Shown here: piece by piece, positions 23,851 to 33,152 of the stretch | Position numbering within the stretch: the first letter of the stretch is position 1 | Layout: the number at the start of each line of letters is the position of its first letter | Origin: Haliea sp963974125 | GTDB lineage: Bacteria > Pseudomonadota > Gammaproteobacteria > Pseudomonadales > Halieaceae | NCBI GenBank assembly: GCA_963974125.1 | Contig: CAXBCH010000009.1 | Span: 1 to 64,000 of the forward strand | Direction: 5' to 3' | Length of the DNA stretch: 64,000 bases | The notes under the pieces: model-generated | What the model saw: the letters and a program-made list of their open reading frames with translations, nothing else | Database searches by the model: none | Told to the model about the DNA's origin: nothing | Program-made: the position numbers and the translations under genes

Positions 23851-25079
23851 GCGGCTTCTCCCCTGGCATGAAAGATGGAGGAACTGGGGCCGATCTCATC
23901 GGCAACGGCCTGCAGGCGGGCGCGGTCGAGGCCATACCAGGCGACGGCATTCTCGCCCAGGATCTTGCGCCCGTCGGCTTCCGGCACACCGGCAAAGGTC
24001 TCGCGGAAATACTCGCCGGTGTGCGGCCAGGTACCTTCCGGATGCGGGAAGTCGCTGCCCCACATCAACTTGTCCACTCCCAGCACGGTGCGCAGGTCAA
24101 TGTCCTGCCGCGGCACACAGGAGGCGCCGACCGCGATATTGCGCTGGAAGTACTGGCTCGGGGACATCGACAGGTGACTGCGGAAATCCCCGAGCTTGGC
24201 CGAGAACTGCACATCGGTATAGTTGTGGTCCAGCAGGCGCAACCAGGGCGGCAGCATGAACACGGTGCCACCCTCGGTCATCACCACTTTCAGGCGCGGG
24301 AAGCGCTCGAATACGCCGCCCCAGATCATGAAGGTCAGGGGCCGGTACAGCCACCACATGACCTCGGAAACGTAGATCCCCATGGCCCCCGGCAGTTCCT
24401 CGCTGCGATCTTCCTGCGGCCACTGCTTGCCGAAGTATTCCGGGTGCGGGGCGGGACCGGAGTGGAAATGGATAATCACTCCCAGATCCTGGCACACCTC
24501 CCAGAACGGGTCGTATTTGGTGTCGTGGTAGGGGGCATGTTCGCCCCAGAGGGTCGGAATCATCACCGCCCTGAGACCGTTGTCGACACACCAGCGCACC
24601 GCATCCACCGCCTGCTGCACATCCCACAGCAGGGGAATGGAAGCGACGCCAATGTGGCGGGCCGGGTCGTTGCCACAGAACTCGGCCAGCCAGCGATTGT
24701 GCGCCATGGCCCCGGCCCACTGCAGCTCGGGCACCTGGTCACGGGGCGACAGGCCGAGGCCGGCACCGAAGGGCGGCGTGTTCATTTCGGTGATGCCGTC
24801 CGGAAAGATGATCTCGGCGGCGATGCCATCCTCGGCCAGCATTTTCACCCGCTCCTGGTAATCCCAGGCCCCGGTCAGCTGCTTCTGGATCGGCGCGCGC
24901 CAGGCATCGTTGATTTCCTTGATCAGGAAACTCTGCTCGGCTTTCTGCGTGAGCTCGACCTGGACCGGCACCGCCATGTCCATGATCTCGTGATACTTCG
25001 ATTCAACGTAAGGCTTGTAATCGGCGATGTGCAGGCCGGCGTGGCAGTCCGAGGACACCACTAGCAAACGATCGGACAT
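23847..25079 (-). CDS. Amidohydrolase family 2 protein
   Basis: This gene encodes 410 residues of the ACMSD/amidohydrolase-2 TIM-barrel family. The start SSDCHAG supplies an early metal-binding segment, HFHSGPAPHP a later histidine pair, and WGSDFPHPEGTWP the catalytic aspartate. Members decarboxylate or hydrolyse ring-derived acids. It is the first gene of the four-gene operon and sits opposite a TetR regulator across a palindromic control region. Confidence 0.93.
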   Translation of the reverse strand: MSDRLLVVSSDCHAGLHIADYKPYVESKYHEIMDMAVPVQVELTQKAEQSFLIKEINDAWRAPIQKQLTGAWDYQERVKMLAEDGIAAEIIFPDGITEMNTPPFGAGLGLSPRDQVPELQWAGAMAHNRWLAEFCGNDPARHIGVASIPLLWDVQQAVDAVRWCVDNGLRAVMIPTLWGEHAPYHDTKYDPFWEVCQDLGVIIHFHSGPAPHPEYFGKQWPQEDRSEELPGAMGIYVSEVMWWLYRPLTFMIWGGVFERFPRLKVVMTEGGTVFMLPPWLRLLDHNYTDVQFSAKLGDFRSHLSMSPSQYFQRNIAVGASCVPRQDIDLRTVLGVDKLMWGSDFPHPEGTWPHTGEYFRETFAGVPEADGRKILGENAVAWYGLDRARLQAVADEIGPSSSIFHARGEAA

Positions 25080-25123
25080 GACTTTACTCTCTGCGGGCAG
25101 TTACGAACCATTGTTATGAAGAC

Positions 25124-25153
25124 AGACACCTGTGCAAACTTGCACATTTGTCT
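25124..25153. promoter_or_regulatory. Extended palindromic operator for TetR
   Basis: The core TGTGCAA-AC-TTGCACA (25131-25146) is a perfect inverted repeat. Two bases outside each arm, AGACA and TGTCT add a second perfect pair, so the whole 30 bases read as nested palindromes. It lies between the divergent amidohydrolase operon and the TetR gene and is the likely site of autoregulation and operon repression. Confidence 0.8.
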
Positions 25154-25202
25154 ACAAATTAGTTTAATGGCCGCTGAAAAGCAACCGGATTACGGAAATT
25201 TC

Positions 25203-25820
25203 ATGGGCATAGCCGAGGCACCGCAGGGACGCAGGGAGAAGCGCAAGCTGGAGACCCGCGCGCGCATCGAAGATGCCGCCTATGAACTGTTCCAGCGCCA
25301 GGGGATCGACGAGACCAGCATCGAACAGATCTGCGCCGAGGCCGACGTCGCCCGGCGTACGTTCTACAGCTACTTCCCCAACAAGCACGCCCTGCTGGGC
25401 GGCCTGGGGGTGTCCCGCCTGTACAGCCAGTCCGGCCCGATGCTGGACGTATTGATCAACAATTACAGCAGCACCCGGGAGCGGCTGGCAGCCATGATCG
25501 ACTTTATCGAGGCCACCTTCTCCGGCTATCGGGAAATCGACCGGCAACTGATCCTGGCAGCGCCGACCGTGTTTGCGAACGACCCCGAAACCCAGCGCGA
25601 GATCAACAACTCCGCCCTGGACAGCTTTGCCCGCCTGTTTACCGCCGGCCAGGCCCAGGGCGACGCCCGCACCACCTTCAGCCCGGAAATCCTGGCTTCC
25701 ATGGTCGTCGGCACCCTGAACGTACTCACCGTATGCTGGGCCATGGACAGCAGCTACCCCATCTTTACCAAGCTGGAAGAGGCGCGGGACATGTTTGAGG
25801 GCATTGTCTGCAGGGACTGA
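25203..25820 (+). CDS. TetR-family regulator
   Basis: This gene encodes about 205 residues. The helix-turn-helix is IEQICAEADVARRTFYSYFPNK; the rest is a helical ligand-binding domain. The frame is open from an ATG at 25116, but that would put the operator inside the gene. The ATG at 25203 (ACGGAA upstream) or 25167 is more likely. It is divergent to the amidohydrolase-Rieske-SDR-ADC operon and probably represses it until a substrate binds. Confidence 0.9.
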   Translation: MGIAEAPQGRREKRKLETRARIEDAAYELFQRQGIDETSIEQICAEADVARRTFYSYFPNKHALLGGLGVSRLYSQSGPMLDVLINNYSSTRERLAAMIDFIEATFSGYREIDRQLILAAPTVFANDPETQREINNSALDSFARLFTAGQAQGDARTTFSPEILASMVVGTLNVLTVCWAMDSSYPIFTKLEEARDMFEGIVCRD

Positions 25821-25831
25821 AAGCCTGGTGA

Positions 25832-25931
25832 AAGTGGGGTCAGGTCTCGCATTGATGCATTCTCTGATGCAACAATGCGATATCTGCCCCCCTTGGCTGC
25901 CGATGCAACAATGCGAGACCTGACCCCACTT
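25832..25931. repeat. REP-like inverted repeat
   Basis: A 28-base arm (25832-25859, starting AAGTGGGGTCAGGTCTCGCA) is repeated in inverse orientation at 25904-25931 with one mismatch. Between them a partial third unit (TGATGCAACAATGCGATATCTG) repeats the right arm. The sequence type GGGGTCAGGTCTCGCATTG is like palindromic elements mobilised by REP-associated transposases. It also ends the TetR gene and supplies the start codon of the next gene. Confidence 0.85.
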
Positions 25932-28766
25932 CTGCTGCTCCTGACTCTTGCTCTGACTGCCTGCGGTGGTGGTGGCGGCGGTGGCAGCGCTCCGCCACCG
26001 CCAGCGCCACCCAACCAGCCCCCGGTTGCGGTCATCAGCGCACCGGCCACCGCCGTCATTGGCGCCACCGTGGTCCTCGATGGCAGCGGCTCCAGCGACA
26101 GTGATGGCAGCATCGTCAGCTATCAATGGCAGCAGGTCGAAGGACCTGAGGTCGAACTGGCGGGCAGCGCCAGCGCCGAGGCCAGCTTCACCGCCCCGGG
26201 CGTCAATGGCGACACCACTTTCGCGTTCTCATTGACCGTTACCGATAACAGCGGCGCGGAAGCGAGCAGCAGTGCCAGTGTCATCGTCGAGGGCAGCGCC
26301 GGCGGGGTGACCTACAGCCTCAGCGGCAGCGTGCTGGCATCCAGCAACCAGGCCGTGGATGGCGACACCAACGACCCCGCCAACATGTATCTTGCCAATG
26401 ACACGCTCGCGAGCGCCCAGCCCCTGGCCAACCCGATCACGCTTGGGGGCTATGTCAATCTGCCCGGCACTGGCGCCGAAGGGCGCTCGCAGGTGGCCGG
26501 CGATGTCGATGACTACTACCGCCTGGAGCTGCTGGAGGGCCAGTCCGTCACCCTGCTGGTTGCCGATTTCGAGACTGCGGATGCGGACCTGTACCTTTAT
26601 TCGGAGCAGGGTGAGATCGTCGACTTCTCCATCGAAACCGGTGAAATCGAAACCGTGACCGCACCGGCCAGCGGCACCTGGTTCGCCAATGTCTCCGCCT
26701 TTGCAGGCGCCACCAACTACATCCTGGCGGTCGGCAACCAGGCCCTCGAGGGCAACCGACAGCAGCCGGATATCGTCGCGGGAGAAATTGTCGTCGAGTA
26801 CCGCGACGCCGCGGCGGGACAACCGCCAGAGGACCTGGCCCACCAGATGGGCATGGACCAGCGCGCCGGCGCCAGGGGCCGGGCACGGCTGCTGGCCCTG
26901 CGGGCGGGCCAGGCAGTAGAGCGCCGCCTCGGTAGCGCGGCAGCCCGCCGGGACCAGTTCGGCGATCCGGCACAGCAGCAGCGCTGGGAGACCCTGGTCA
27001 GCATCAAGTCGCTGCGGCGCACGCCGGGCGTCCGCTGGGCGGAACCCAACTACCGGATGCGTGCATCCCTGCAACCCAGCGACAGCGCCTACCGGCTGCA
27101 GTGGCACTACCCGCTTGTTTCCCTGCCGGCTGCCTGGGATATCACCACCGGCGACCCGGGCGTCACTGTCGCGGTGGTGGACACCGGCATTCTGTCGGGT
27201 CATCCCGATTTCGCGGGGCAGCTGGTTGCCGGCTACGACTTTGTCCGGGACCCGGCGACAGCCGGTGACGGCAACGGCATCGACCCCAACCCCGAGGATC
27301 CCGGCGACCGCAGCAACCCGGCCGCCAGCAGCTTCCACGGCACCCACGTGGCCGGCACCGTCGCCGCCCGCGGCAACAACGGCATCGGCGTGGCCGGCGT
27401 CGCCTGGGGTACCCGGATCATGCCCCTGCGTGCCCTCGGCGCCAGTGGCGGCACCTCCTATGACGTGGCCCAGGCGGTGCGCTTCGCCGCGGGCCTGGCC
27501 AACGACTCCGGCACCGTGCCGGCCAGGCGCGCCGATATCATCAACCTCAGCCTGGGGGGCGAGGGCTTCAGCCAGATCAGCCAGCAGCTGTACCGGGATC
27601 TGCGCCAGGCGGGCATCTTCGTGGTCGCCTCCGCCGGCAACGAGGCCAGCACAGCACCCGGGTATCCCGCTGCCTATGACAGTGTGATCTCGGTGTCGGC
27701 TGTCGACATCCAGCGTCAGATCACCAGCTACAGCAACCGCGGTACCACCATCGACATCGCCGCGCCCGGCGGCGACAGCGCCGGCGATATCAATGGTGAC
27801 GGTTATCCCGACGGCGTGCTCAGCACCGGCGGCACCGCCACGGCATCCGGTATCGATTTTGCCTATGTATTCCTCAGCGGTACCTCAATGGCGGCACCCC
27901 ACGTCTCCGGCATCATCGCGTTGATGAAAAGCATCAACCCGGACCTCACGCCGCAACAGTTTGCAACCCTGTTGCAGAGTGGCAGCCTTGCTGACGACCT
28001 CGGAGCGCCGGGCCGCGATGACCTCTACGGCCACGGCCTGATCAATGCGCGCATGGCGGTAGAGGCCGCGCTGGCCAGCATCGGCACTGAATTTACCGCG
28101 CCGGCGTCGCTGCAGGCTTCCAGCCTCAACCTGAATTTCGGCAACAGTCTGGAGACCCTGACCCTGTTCCTGAGCAACGCCGGCAGCGGCGAACTGCGAG
28201 TTACCGGGGTGGCCAGTGACGCGCCCTGGCTACAGGTCAGTCCCGATCAGGTCGACAGCCAGGGCCTGGGCCGCTACCGGCTGGCCGTGGACCGCGCTCA
28301 ACTGGGGGAAGGCATCCACGCCACCACGGTGACAGCGCGCTCCAGCGCCAACAGCCTGCAGGTACGGGCACTGGTCTCGGTCGGCAACGCAGCGGTATCG
28401 GATGTGGGGGTCGTGTATATCCTGGTATACGATGCGGAACTGGACGACGCGGTGGAGCAGGCCGCAGCCCGGGCCCGCGACGGCCGCTACGAGTTCAGCT
28501 TTCCTGCACTGCCGGCCGGTCGCTACCTCCTGTTCGCCGGCTCCGATGCGGACAATGACCTGTTTATCTGCGATGCCGGCGAGGCCTGCGGCGCCTGGCT
28601 GACCACGGACCAGCCGGCGGTGATAAACCTCGACCGGGATCGGGACAACATCGATTTCCCGGCCGAGTACCTGATCAGCCTGCCTGATGCTGCCGCAGCT
28701 GGTACGGAGAGCAACCTATGGCAGGGCCTGCCGCGTCAAATCACCGGGGATGAATTTCGGGACTGA
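25911..28766 (+). CDS. Subtilisin-like (S8) lipoprotein protease
   Basis: This gene encodes 951 residues. The lipoprotein signal has the lipobox LTAC followed by a Gly run and a Pro-rich linker. Next come a PKD/Ig-like domain (about residues 40-125), a pre-peptidase C-terminal (PPC) type domain (about 150-275), then the S8 catalytic domain with Asp424 (VVDTG), His476 (HGTHVAG) and Ser659 (GTSMAAPHVSG). After the catalytic domain there is a beta-sandwich region and a carboxypeptidase-regulatory-like tail. It is probably anchored in the outer membrane and digests external protein. The start ATG lies inside the REP-like repeat. Confidence 0.93.
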   Translation: MRDLTPLLLLLTLALTACGGGGGGGSAPPPPAPPNQPPVAVISAPATAVIGATVVLDGSGSSDSDGSIVSYQWQQVEGPEVELAGSASAEASFTAPGVNGDTTFAFSLTVTDNSGAEASSSASVIVEGSAGGVTYSLSGSVLASSNQAVDGDTNDPANMYLANDTLASAQPLANPITLGGYVNLPGTGAEGRSQVAGDVDDYYRLELLEGQSVTLLVADFETADADLYLYSEQGEIVDFSIETGEIETVTAPASGTWFANVSAFAGATNYILAVGNQALEGNRQQPDIVAGEIVVEYRDAAAGQPPEDLAHQMGMDQRAGARGRARLLALRAGQAVERRLGSAAARRDQFGDPAQQQRWETLVSIKSLRRTPGVRWAEPNYRMRASLQPSDSAYRLQWHYPLVSLPAAWDITTGDPGVTVAVVDTGILSGHPDFAGQLVAGYDFVRDPATAGDGNGIDPNPEDPGDRSNPAASSFHGTHVAGTVAARGNNGIGVAGVAWGTRIMPLRALGASGGTSYDVAQAVRFAAGLANDSGTVPARRADIINLSLGGEGFSQISQQLYRDLRQAGIFVVASAGNEASTAPGYPAAYDSVISVSAVDIQRQITSYSNRGTTIDIAAPGGDSAGDINGDGYPDGVLSTGGTATASGIDFAYVFLSGTSMAAPHVSGIIALMKSINPDLTPQQFATLLQSGSLADDLGAPGRDDLYGHGLINARMAVEAALASIGTEFTAPASLQASSLNLNFGNSLETLTLFLSNAGSGELRVTGVASDAPWLQVSPDQVDSQGLGRYRLAVDRAQLGEGIHATTVTARSSANSLQVRALVSVGNAAVSDVGVVYILVYDAELDDAVEQAAARARDGRYEFSFPALPAGRYLLFAGSDADNDLFICDAGEACGAWLTTDQPAVINLDRDRDNIDFPAEYLISLPDAAAAGTESNLWQGLPRQITGDEFRD

Positions 28767-28795
28767 GACAGACTGCCAGCGTCGCGACGCAATCC

Positions 28796-29866
28796 CTAGC
28801 CAGAGTCGCGCTGACGTTCGATGCGCTCGATCAGCCAGGCCTCCCGGTGCTCCAGCTGAGCCAATTGACTCTCCAGGGCGGCTTTTTCCTCGGGGGCAGC
28901 CTGCTTGAGCTGCTCGCGTCCCGCCTTCAGGTCCTCGTGAATCTGCTCCCGGTGCTGCCGTAACTCCTCCAGGCTCGCGGCTTCTTCGGCCTTGTCGAAG
29001 ATCTTTTCCTCGGGGGCCATGCTCTCGTCTTCGGCGACGCTGTTGTGCAGTGTGGGTTGCTCGGGGATAACCTTTTGCTCGCCATCGACGCGGCGCTGAT
29101 AGACAAAACCCGGGGAGACGATCTCCACACCATTGCCATGCAGCTGTTCGAGTATCCTCTTGCGCAGGTTGGAGCGCGCAGTCAACGGATGCTTCATGTC
29201 CTCCAGAAAACCGCAGGCCCGGTAGACCACGGCGTGATCCAGCAATTCCTGGACCAGCACGAAAGGCTCGGCGAGACCAGCCTCGGCCCCGGCCACCAGC
29301 AACAACTCCTGCACGCGAGTGTAGGGCTCGTCGTAGCCAATGGAGACGTCCGCGGAAATAATCGTGCCCTCACGGTGCAGTACCGTGAAGGGCTGGTTCA
29401 CCAGCATCAGGTTGGGCAAGGTGATCAGGTCGCGCATCTCGCTCTGGATCTGGGTGTTGAGCAATGCTCGCCGGGTGACACGACCGAACAGTTCATTGAT
29501 ACGGATATAATCCCCCGGATAAAAGGGCCGGGTAATCTGCAACATGATGCCCGCCATTGCATTGGCAACAAAAGTGGTGGAAGCCAGGGCGACGATGGCC
29601 GAGAGCAGCACACCCAGCAGGCTCAGCACCTGGCCCTGGGTCTCGTCATTGACTGGCAGCACGACGACCAGAGCGATAATACCGGCGGAGACGATCAGCC
29701 AGACGGCCAGCTGAAACAGAATGCTGCTGGTGCCCTGAGGTCCCCGCAGTGCCACCAGTCGCGCCAGAAACACCCCAATCACCACCAAAACCAGGGTCAA
29801 CAGTGATGGCCAGGCCATGTTCAACAACACAAGTACTTCGTTCACAGCGAAGCTCCCTTGCTGCAA
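28796..29866 (-). CDS. Mechanosensitive channel, MscS family
   Basis: This gene encodes 356 residues. Three membrane helices (about 15-35, 48-68, 80-105) end in the pore-lining TM3 with AxxxG-type spacing (ALASTTFVANAMAGIML), followed by the MscS beta domain (PFYPGDYIRI) and C-terminal domain. The last 80 residues are a charged coiled coil (EELRQHREQIHEDL), longer than in standard MscS. It releases solutes on osmotic downshock. Confidence 0.93.
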   Translation of the reverse strand: MQQGSFAVNEVLVLLNMAWPSLLTLVLVVIGVFLARLVALRGPQGTSSILFQLAVWLIVSAGIIALVVVLPVNDETQGQVLSLLGVLLSAIVALASTTFVANAMAGIMLQITRPFYPGDYIRINELFGRVTRRALLNTQIQSEMRDLITLPNLMLVNQPFTVLHREGTIISADVSIGYDEPYTRVQELLLVAGAEAGLAEPFVLVQELLDHAVVYRACGFLEDMKHPLTARSNLRKRILEQLHGNGVEIVSPGFVYQRRVDGEQKVIPEQPTLHNSVAEDESMAPEEKIFDKAEEAASLEELRQHREQIHEDLKAGREQLKQAAPEEKAALESQLAQLEHREAWLIERIERQRDSG

Positions 29867-30008
29867 ACTTCACGAAATTTCTTGACCATGCTCGGTAGAT
29901 CCACTTTTTCATCTTCCCGTTTTGTTGCAGTCATGCCGGCATTTCCAGCTCTCTGATCGACCATAGCACAGGTCACATTTGCACCCCGGGCAGCAAGTAA
30001 ACACCCGC

Positions 30009-30022
30009 TTGACGCAGGTCAA
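30009..30022 (+). promoter_or_regulatory. FNR/ANR box upstream of hemN
   Basis: TTGACGCAGGTCAA is a perfect 5-bp inverted repeat with a 4-base spacer, close to the FNR/ANR consensus TTGAT-N4-ATCAA. It is 58 bases before the hemN start. Low-oxygen activation of hemN by FNR-type regulators is well known. Confidence 0.75.
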
Positions 30023-30080
30023 CGGCCCGCAGTGGCCGCTGCGGTAAACTGGGCGCCGACATCAGGACAGGCAGACTATC

Positions 30081-31502
30081 ATGGCATCCCCTGGCGCAGT
30101 CTCAACCCGCGAACTGACCACGGAGTCACTGTGGGACCCGGACCTGATTGCCCGCTACAATCTGGCCGGGCCGCGCTACACCTCCTACCCGACAGCGGCC
30201 CAGTTCCAGGACGATGTCAGCGAGGCCCAGTGGCGCGCAGCGCTGGCAGCCAGCAATGAAATCAGCGCCCCGCTGTCGCTGTACTTCCACATTCCCTTCT
30301 GCAACACGGTTTGCTACTACTGCGCCTGCAACAAGATCATTACCGCCAACCGCCAGCGCGCCAGTGACTACCTGGTATTCCTGCAGCGTGAAATAGAACT
30401 GCAGGCAGCCGCGGTCAACCCGGAGCGGATCGTGCGCCAGCTGCACTGGGGCGGGGGTACGCCGACCTACATCAGCGACAGCGAGATGCAGGCGCTGATG
30501 ACCACCATACGTGAGCAGTTCCGTCTGGCGCCAGATGACGAGGGCGAATTCTCGATCGAAATCCACCCCGGCGGCATGGCCACCGACCGCATCCGGCACC
30601 TGCGCGAGCTGGGCTTCAACCGCCTCAGCATGGGCGTGCAGGACTTCGATCCGGACGTGCAGCAGGCAGTCAATCGCTTCAACAGTGCCGAAGAAGTTGC
30701 GGCCCTGGTGGCGGCAATCCGCGCTTCGGGTTTCAAGTCCCTGAGCATGGACCTGATCTACGGCCTGCCGCTGCAGAGCGAGCGCTCCTTCGCCCGCACC
30801 CTCAAGCAGGTCATCCGCCTGCAGCCAGACCGGTTGTCGCTGTTCAACTACGCGCACATGCCGCAGCTGTTCAAGACCCAGCGCCAGATTGACGAACGGC
30901 AACTGCCCGCAGCCGGGGTCAAGATGGCAATCCTGCAACAGAGCATAGACCGGCTGCTGCACGAGGGCTACGAGTACATCGGCATGGACCACTTTGCCCG
31001 ACCCGGTGACGAGCTGGCGCTGGCACAGATGCAGGGCACCCTGCACCGCAACTTCCAGGGCTACTCCACCCACAAGGACTGTGACCTGCTGGCGTTCGGG
31101 GTTTCCGCCATCAATGCCCTGGGCAACAACCACTTCCAGAATTTCAAGGATGAGCCCTCCTACACCGCCGCCATCAAGGCCGGCAGGCTGCCGCTGGCGA
31201 AGCGGATCACGCTGAGCCGCGACGACGCCATACGCAAGGCCGTCATCAACGAGCTGATCTGCAATTTCGCCCTCGACTACGGGGTCATCGAACAGCAGTT
31301 TGGCATCCGCTTCGCCGACTACTTCAGCGCCGAGCTCACGCGCTTGCCGGTGCTGGCAGCCGATGGCCTGCTGGCAATGTCTTCCGGGGGTATCACAGTG
31401 TTGCCGGCCGGCCGCCTGCTGGTCCGACGCATCTGCATGGAGTTCGACGCCTACATTGACTCCAGCCAACTGTCCGGCAACCGCTTCTCGCGGATTATCT
31501 GA
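30081..31502 (+). CDS. hemN: Oxygen-independent coproporphyrinogen III oxidase
   Basis: A radical-SAM enzyme that decarboxylates coproporphyrinogen III to protoporphyrinogen IX without oxygen in heme synthesis. The protein has 473 residues, with the PRYTSYPTA start, the cluster motif CNTVCYYCAC (Cys74, Cys78, Cys81, plus Cys83), GGGTP, and the HemN C-terminal domain (YEYIGMDHFARP). Full length distinguishes it from HemW. Confidence 0.97.
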   Translation: MASPGAVSTRELTTESLWDPDLIARYNLAGPRYTSYPTAAQFQDDVSEAQWRAALAASNEISAPLSLYFHIPFCNTVCYYCACNKIITANRQRASDYLVFLQREIELQAAAVNPERIVRQLHWGGGTPTYISDSEMQALMTTIREQFRLAPDDEGEFSIEIHPGGMATDRIRHLRELGFNRLSMGVQDFDPDVQQAVNRFNSAEEVAALVAAIRASGFKSLSMDLIYGLPLQSERSFARTLKQVIRLQPDRLSLFNYAHMPQLFKTQRQIDERQLPAAGVKMAILQQSIDRLLHEGYEYIGMDHFARPGDELALAQMQGTLHRNFQGYSTHKDCDLLAFGVSAINALGNNHFQNFKDEPSYTAAIKAGRLPLAKRITLSRDDAIRKAVINELICNFALDYGVIEQQFGIRFADYFSAELTRLPVLAADGLLAMSSGGITVLPAGRLLVRRICMEFDAYIDSSQLSGNRFSRII

Positions 31503-31504
31503 TC

Positions 31505-31939
31505 TCAGCGGCTGCTGCTGCTGATGATGCTGTAGAGAAACCCGCCCACCGCGCCCGCAAGACCCTGCAGCAGCAAGCCACCCAAGTCCCTGGCTGCGGC
31601 CACCGGATACACGCCCAGCACCTGGCGCATGATCAGGTGCAGCGCCACGAGGGCGACAAAGCCGGCGAGAGTGAACCAGAACACCCGGGTCCCCGGCACC
31701 AGGTGAATGCGCACCAGGCCGGCGGCTACGGGCATGGCAATCACAAACGCCACCAGGATCAACAACAGGTAGGCGGTCATGCCCAGCAGGTCGTGAAAAC
31801 TGGCCCGCAGGCGGGTGGCCAGGGAAATGTCGACGCCCATGTCAGCCAGATTGCCGAGTACCACCTGGGTCGCCAACAGACAGCCGATGATATAGGCGGC
31901 GATAACCGCGGGGAAAAATGCCTTGAGCACACGAATCAT
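31505..31939 (-). CDS. Four-helix membrane protein, unknown
   Basis: This gene encodes 144 residues with four predicted membrane spans (about 8-30, 48-75, 83-103, 118-140) and short loops. I do not recognise a named family. GAGG lies upstream of the ATG. It is convergent with hemN (2-base gap) and divergent from the sugar dehydrogenase gene. Confidence 0.78.
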   Translation of the reverse strand: MIRVLKAFFPAVIAAYIIGCLLATQVVLGNLADMGVDISLATRLRASFHDLLGMTAYLLLILVAFVIAMPVAAGLVRIHLVPGTRVFWFTLAGFVALVALHLIMRQVLGVYPVAAARDLGGLLLQGLAGAVGGFLYSIISSSSR

Positions 31940-32002
31940 GGACGACTACCTCTGGCGCTGTGACTGTTTATAATGACCGCTCAAACCGCAAAGGAAAAGC
32001 CC

Positions 32003-33103
32003 ATGAACGCATCAGCGATCGTCCGCCGCGTCCTGGCCACGGCACTCTGGCTGGCAGCTTGCGCTGTGTCGGCGGCAGATTACCAGCTGGAAACACTCGC
32101 CAGCGGCCTGCATCACCCGTGGTCGGTTGCCCAGCTGCCCGACGGCGGCCTGCTGGTCACCGAACGACGCGGCAAGCTGCTCCAGATCAGTGCCGACGGC
32201 AGCCGGCGCGAGGAAATCGGCGGCGTACCCTCTACCTGGGTGGCCGGCCAGGGCGGCTTTTTCGACATTGTGCTGCACCCGCAGTTTGCAACCAACCGGC
32301 TCGTGTACCTCGCCTATGCCCGCGGTGACCAGGACGCCAATGGCACGGCCATCTGGCGCGCCCGTCTGGAGGACAACGTCCTCCGCGATGGTGCTGATAT
32401 TCTGTGGGTTGCGGACAAGAAGAACACCGCCCAGCACTACGGCGGCCGCCTGCTGTTCCTGCCGGACAACACCCTGCTGCTCACCACCGGTGATGGCTTC
32501 GATTTCCGCGAACAGGCCCAGGACCCTGGCAGCGAGCTGGGCAAGGTGCTGCGGATCAACGATGACGGTAGTATTCCCCCGGACAACCCCTTCAGCGCGC
32601 CCGGCAGCGAGCGGGTGTGGACGCTGGGCCATCGCAACCCCCAGGGCCTGGTTCTCGCGGGCGAGTCCGGCACCGTCTACCTGCACGAGCATGGTCCCAA
32701 GGGAGGAGACGAGGTCAATCTGCTGCGGGCGGGGGAAAACTACGGCTGGCCGTTGGCGACCCACGGCGTCGACTACAGCGGCGCCTATGTCTCGCCATTC
32801 AGTGAGTTACCGGGCATGACGGCGCCCCTGCATGTCTGGTCACCCAGTATCGCCCCCTCGGGCATGGCCTGGTATCACGGCGAACAGTTCCCCGACTGGC
32901 GCGGCAAACTGCTGGTCGGGGCCCTGGTGGACAAGGAGGTGAGGCTGCTGACCCTGCAGGATGGCCAGATAACCGGTGAGAGCGCGCTGTTCACTGAACT
33001 GGACGCTCGCATCCGCGATATCCGCACCGGGGCAGATGGCTTCATCTACCTGCTCACCGATGCGGAGGACGGCGCCCTGCTGCGGGTGCGACCCGCAGAC
33101 TGA
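32003..33103 (+). CDS. PQQ-type soluble aldose sugar dehydrogenase
   Basis: This gene encodes 366 residues. A signal peptide (to ...CAVSAAD) is followed by a six-bladed propeller of the GDH-B/YliI (Asd) family: GLHHPWSVAQLPDGGLLVTER, the calcium/PQQ loop HYGGRLLFLPDNTLLLTTGD, GHRNPQGL and HEHGPKGGDEVN. It should oxidise aldose sugars in the periplasm with PQQ. No PQQ synthesis genes are in the window. The start at 32003 has GGAAAAG upstream. Confidence 0.94.
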   Translation: MNASAIVRRVLATALWLAACAVSAADYQLETLASGLHHPWSVAQLPDGGLLVTERRGKLLQISADGSRREEIGGVPSTWVAGQGGFFDIVLHPQFATNRLVYLAYARGDQDANGTAIWRARLEDNVLRDGADILWVADKKNTAQHYGGRLLFLPDNTLLLTTGDGFDFREQAQDPGSELGKVLRINDDGSIPPDNPFSAPGSERVWTLGHRNPQGLVLAGESGTVYLHEHGPKGGDEVNLLRAGENYGWPLATHGVDYSGAYVSPFSELPGMTAPLHVWSPSIAPSGMAWYHGEQFPDWRGKLLVGALVDKEVRLLTLQDGQITGESALFTELDARIRDIRTGADGFIYLLTDAEDGALLRVRPAD

Positions 33104-33105
33104 AG

Positions 33106-33134
33106 CGCTCCACCACCGCTGCAGCGGTGGAGCG
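33106..33134. terminator. Hairpin between convergent genes
   Basis: CGCTCCACC and GGTGGAGCG form a 9-bp stem with a further CCGCTGCAGCGG inner pair. It starts 2 bases after the sugar dehydrogenase stop and lies before the stop of the convergent AlgP-like gene. There is no U-tract, so terminator function is inferred from position. Confidence 0.55.
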
Positions 33135-33152
33135 ACGCTTGCTGTCAGCGCC

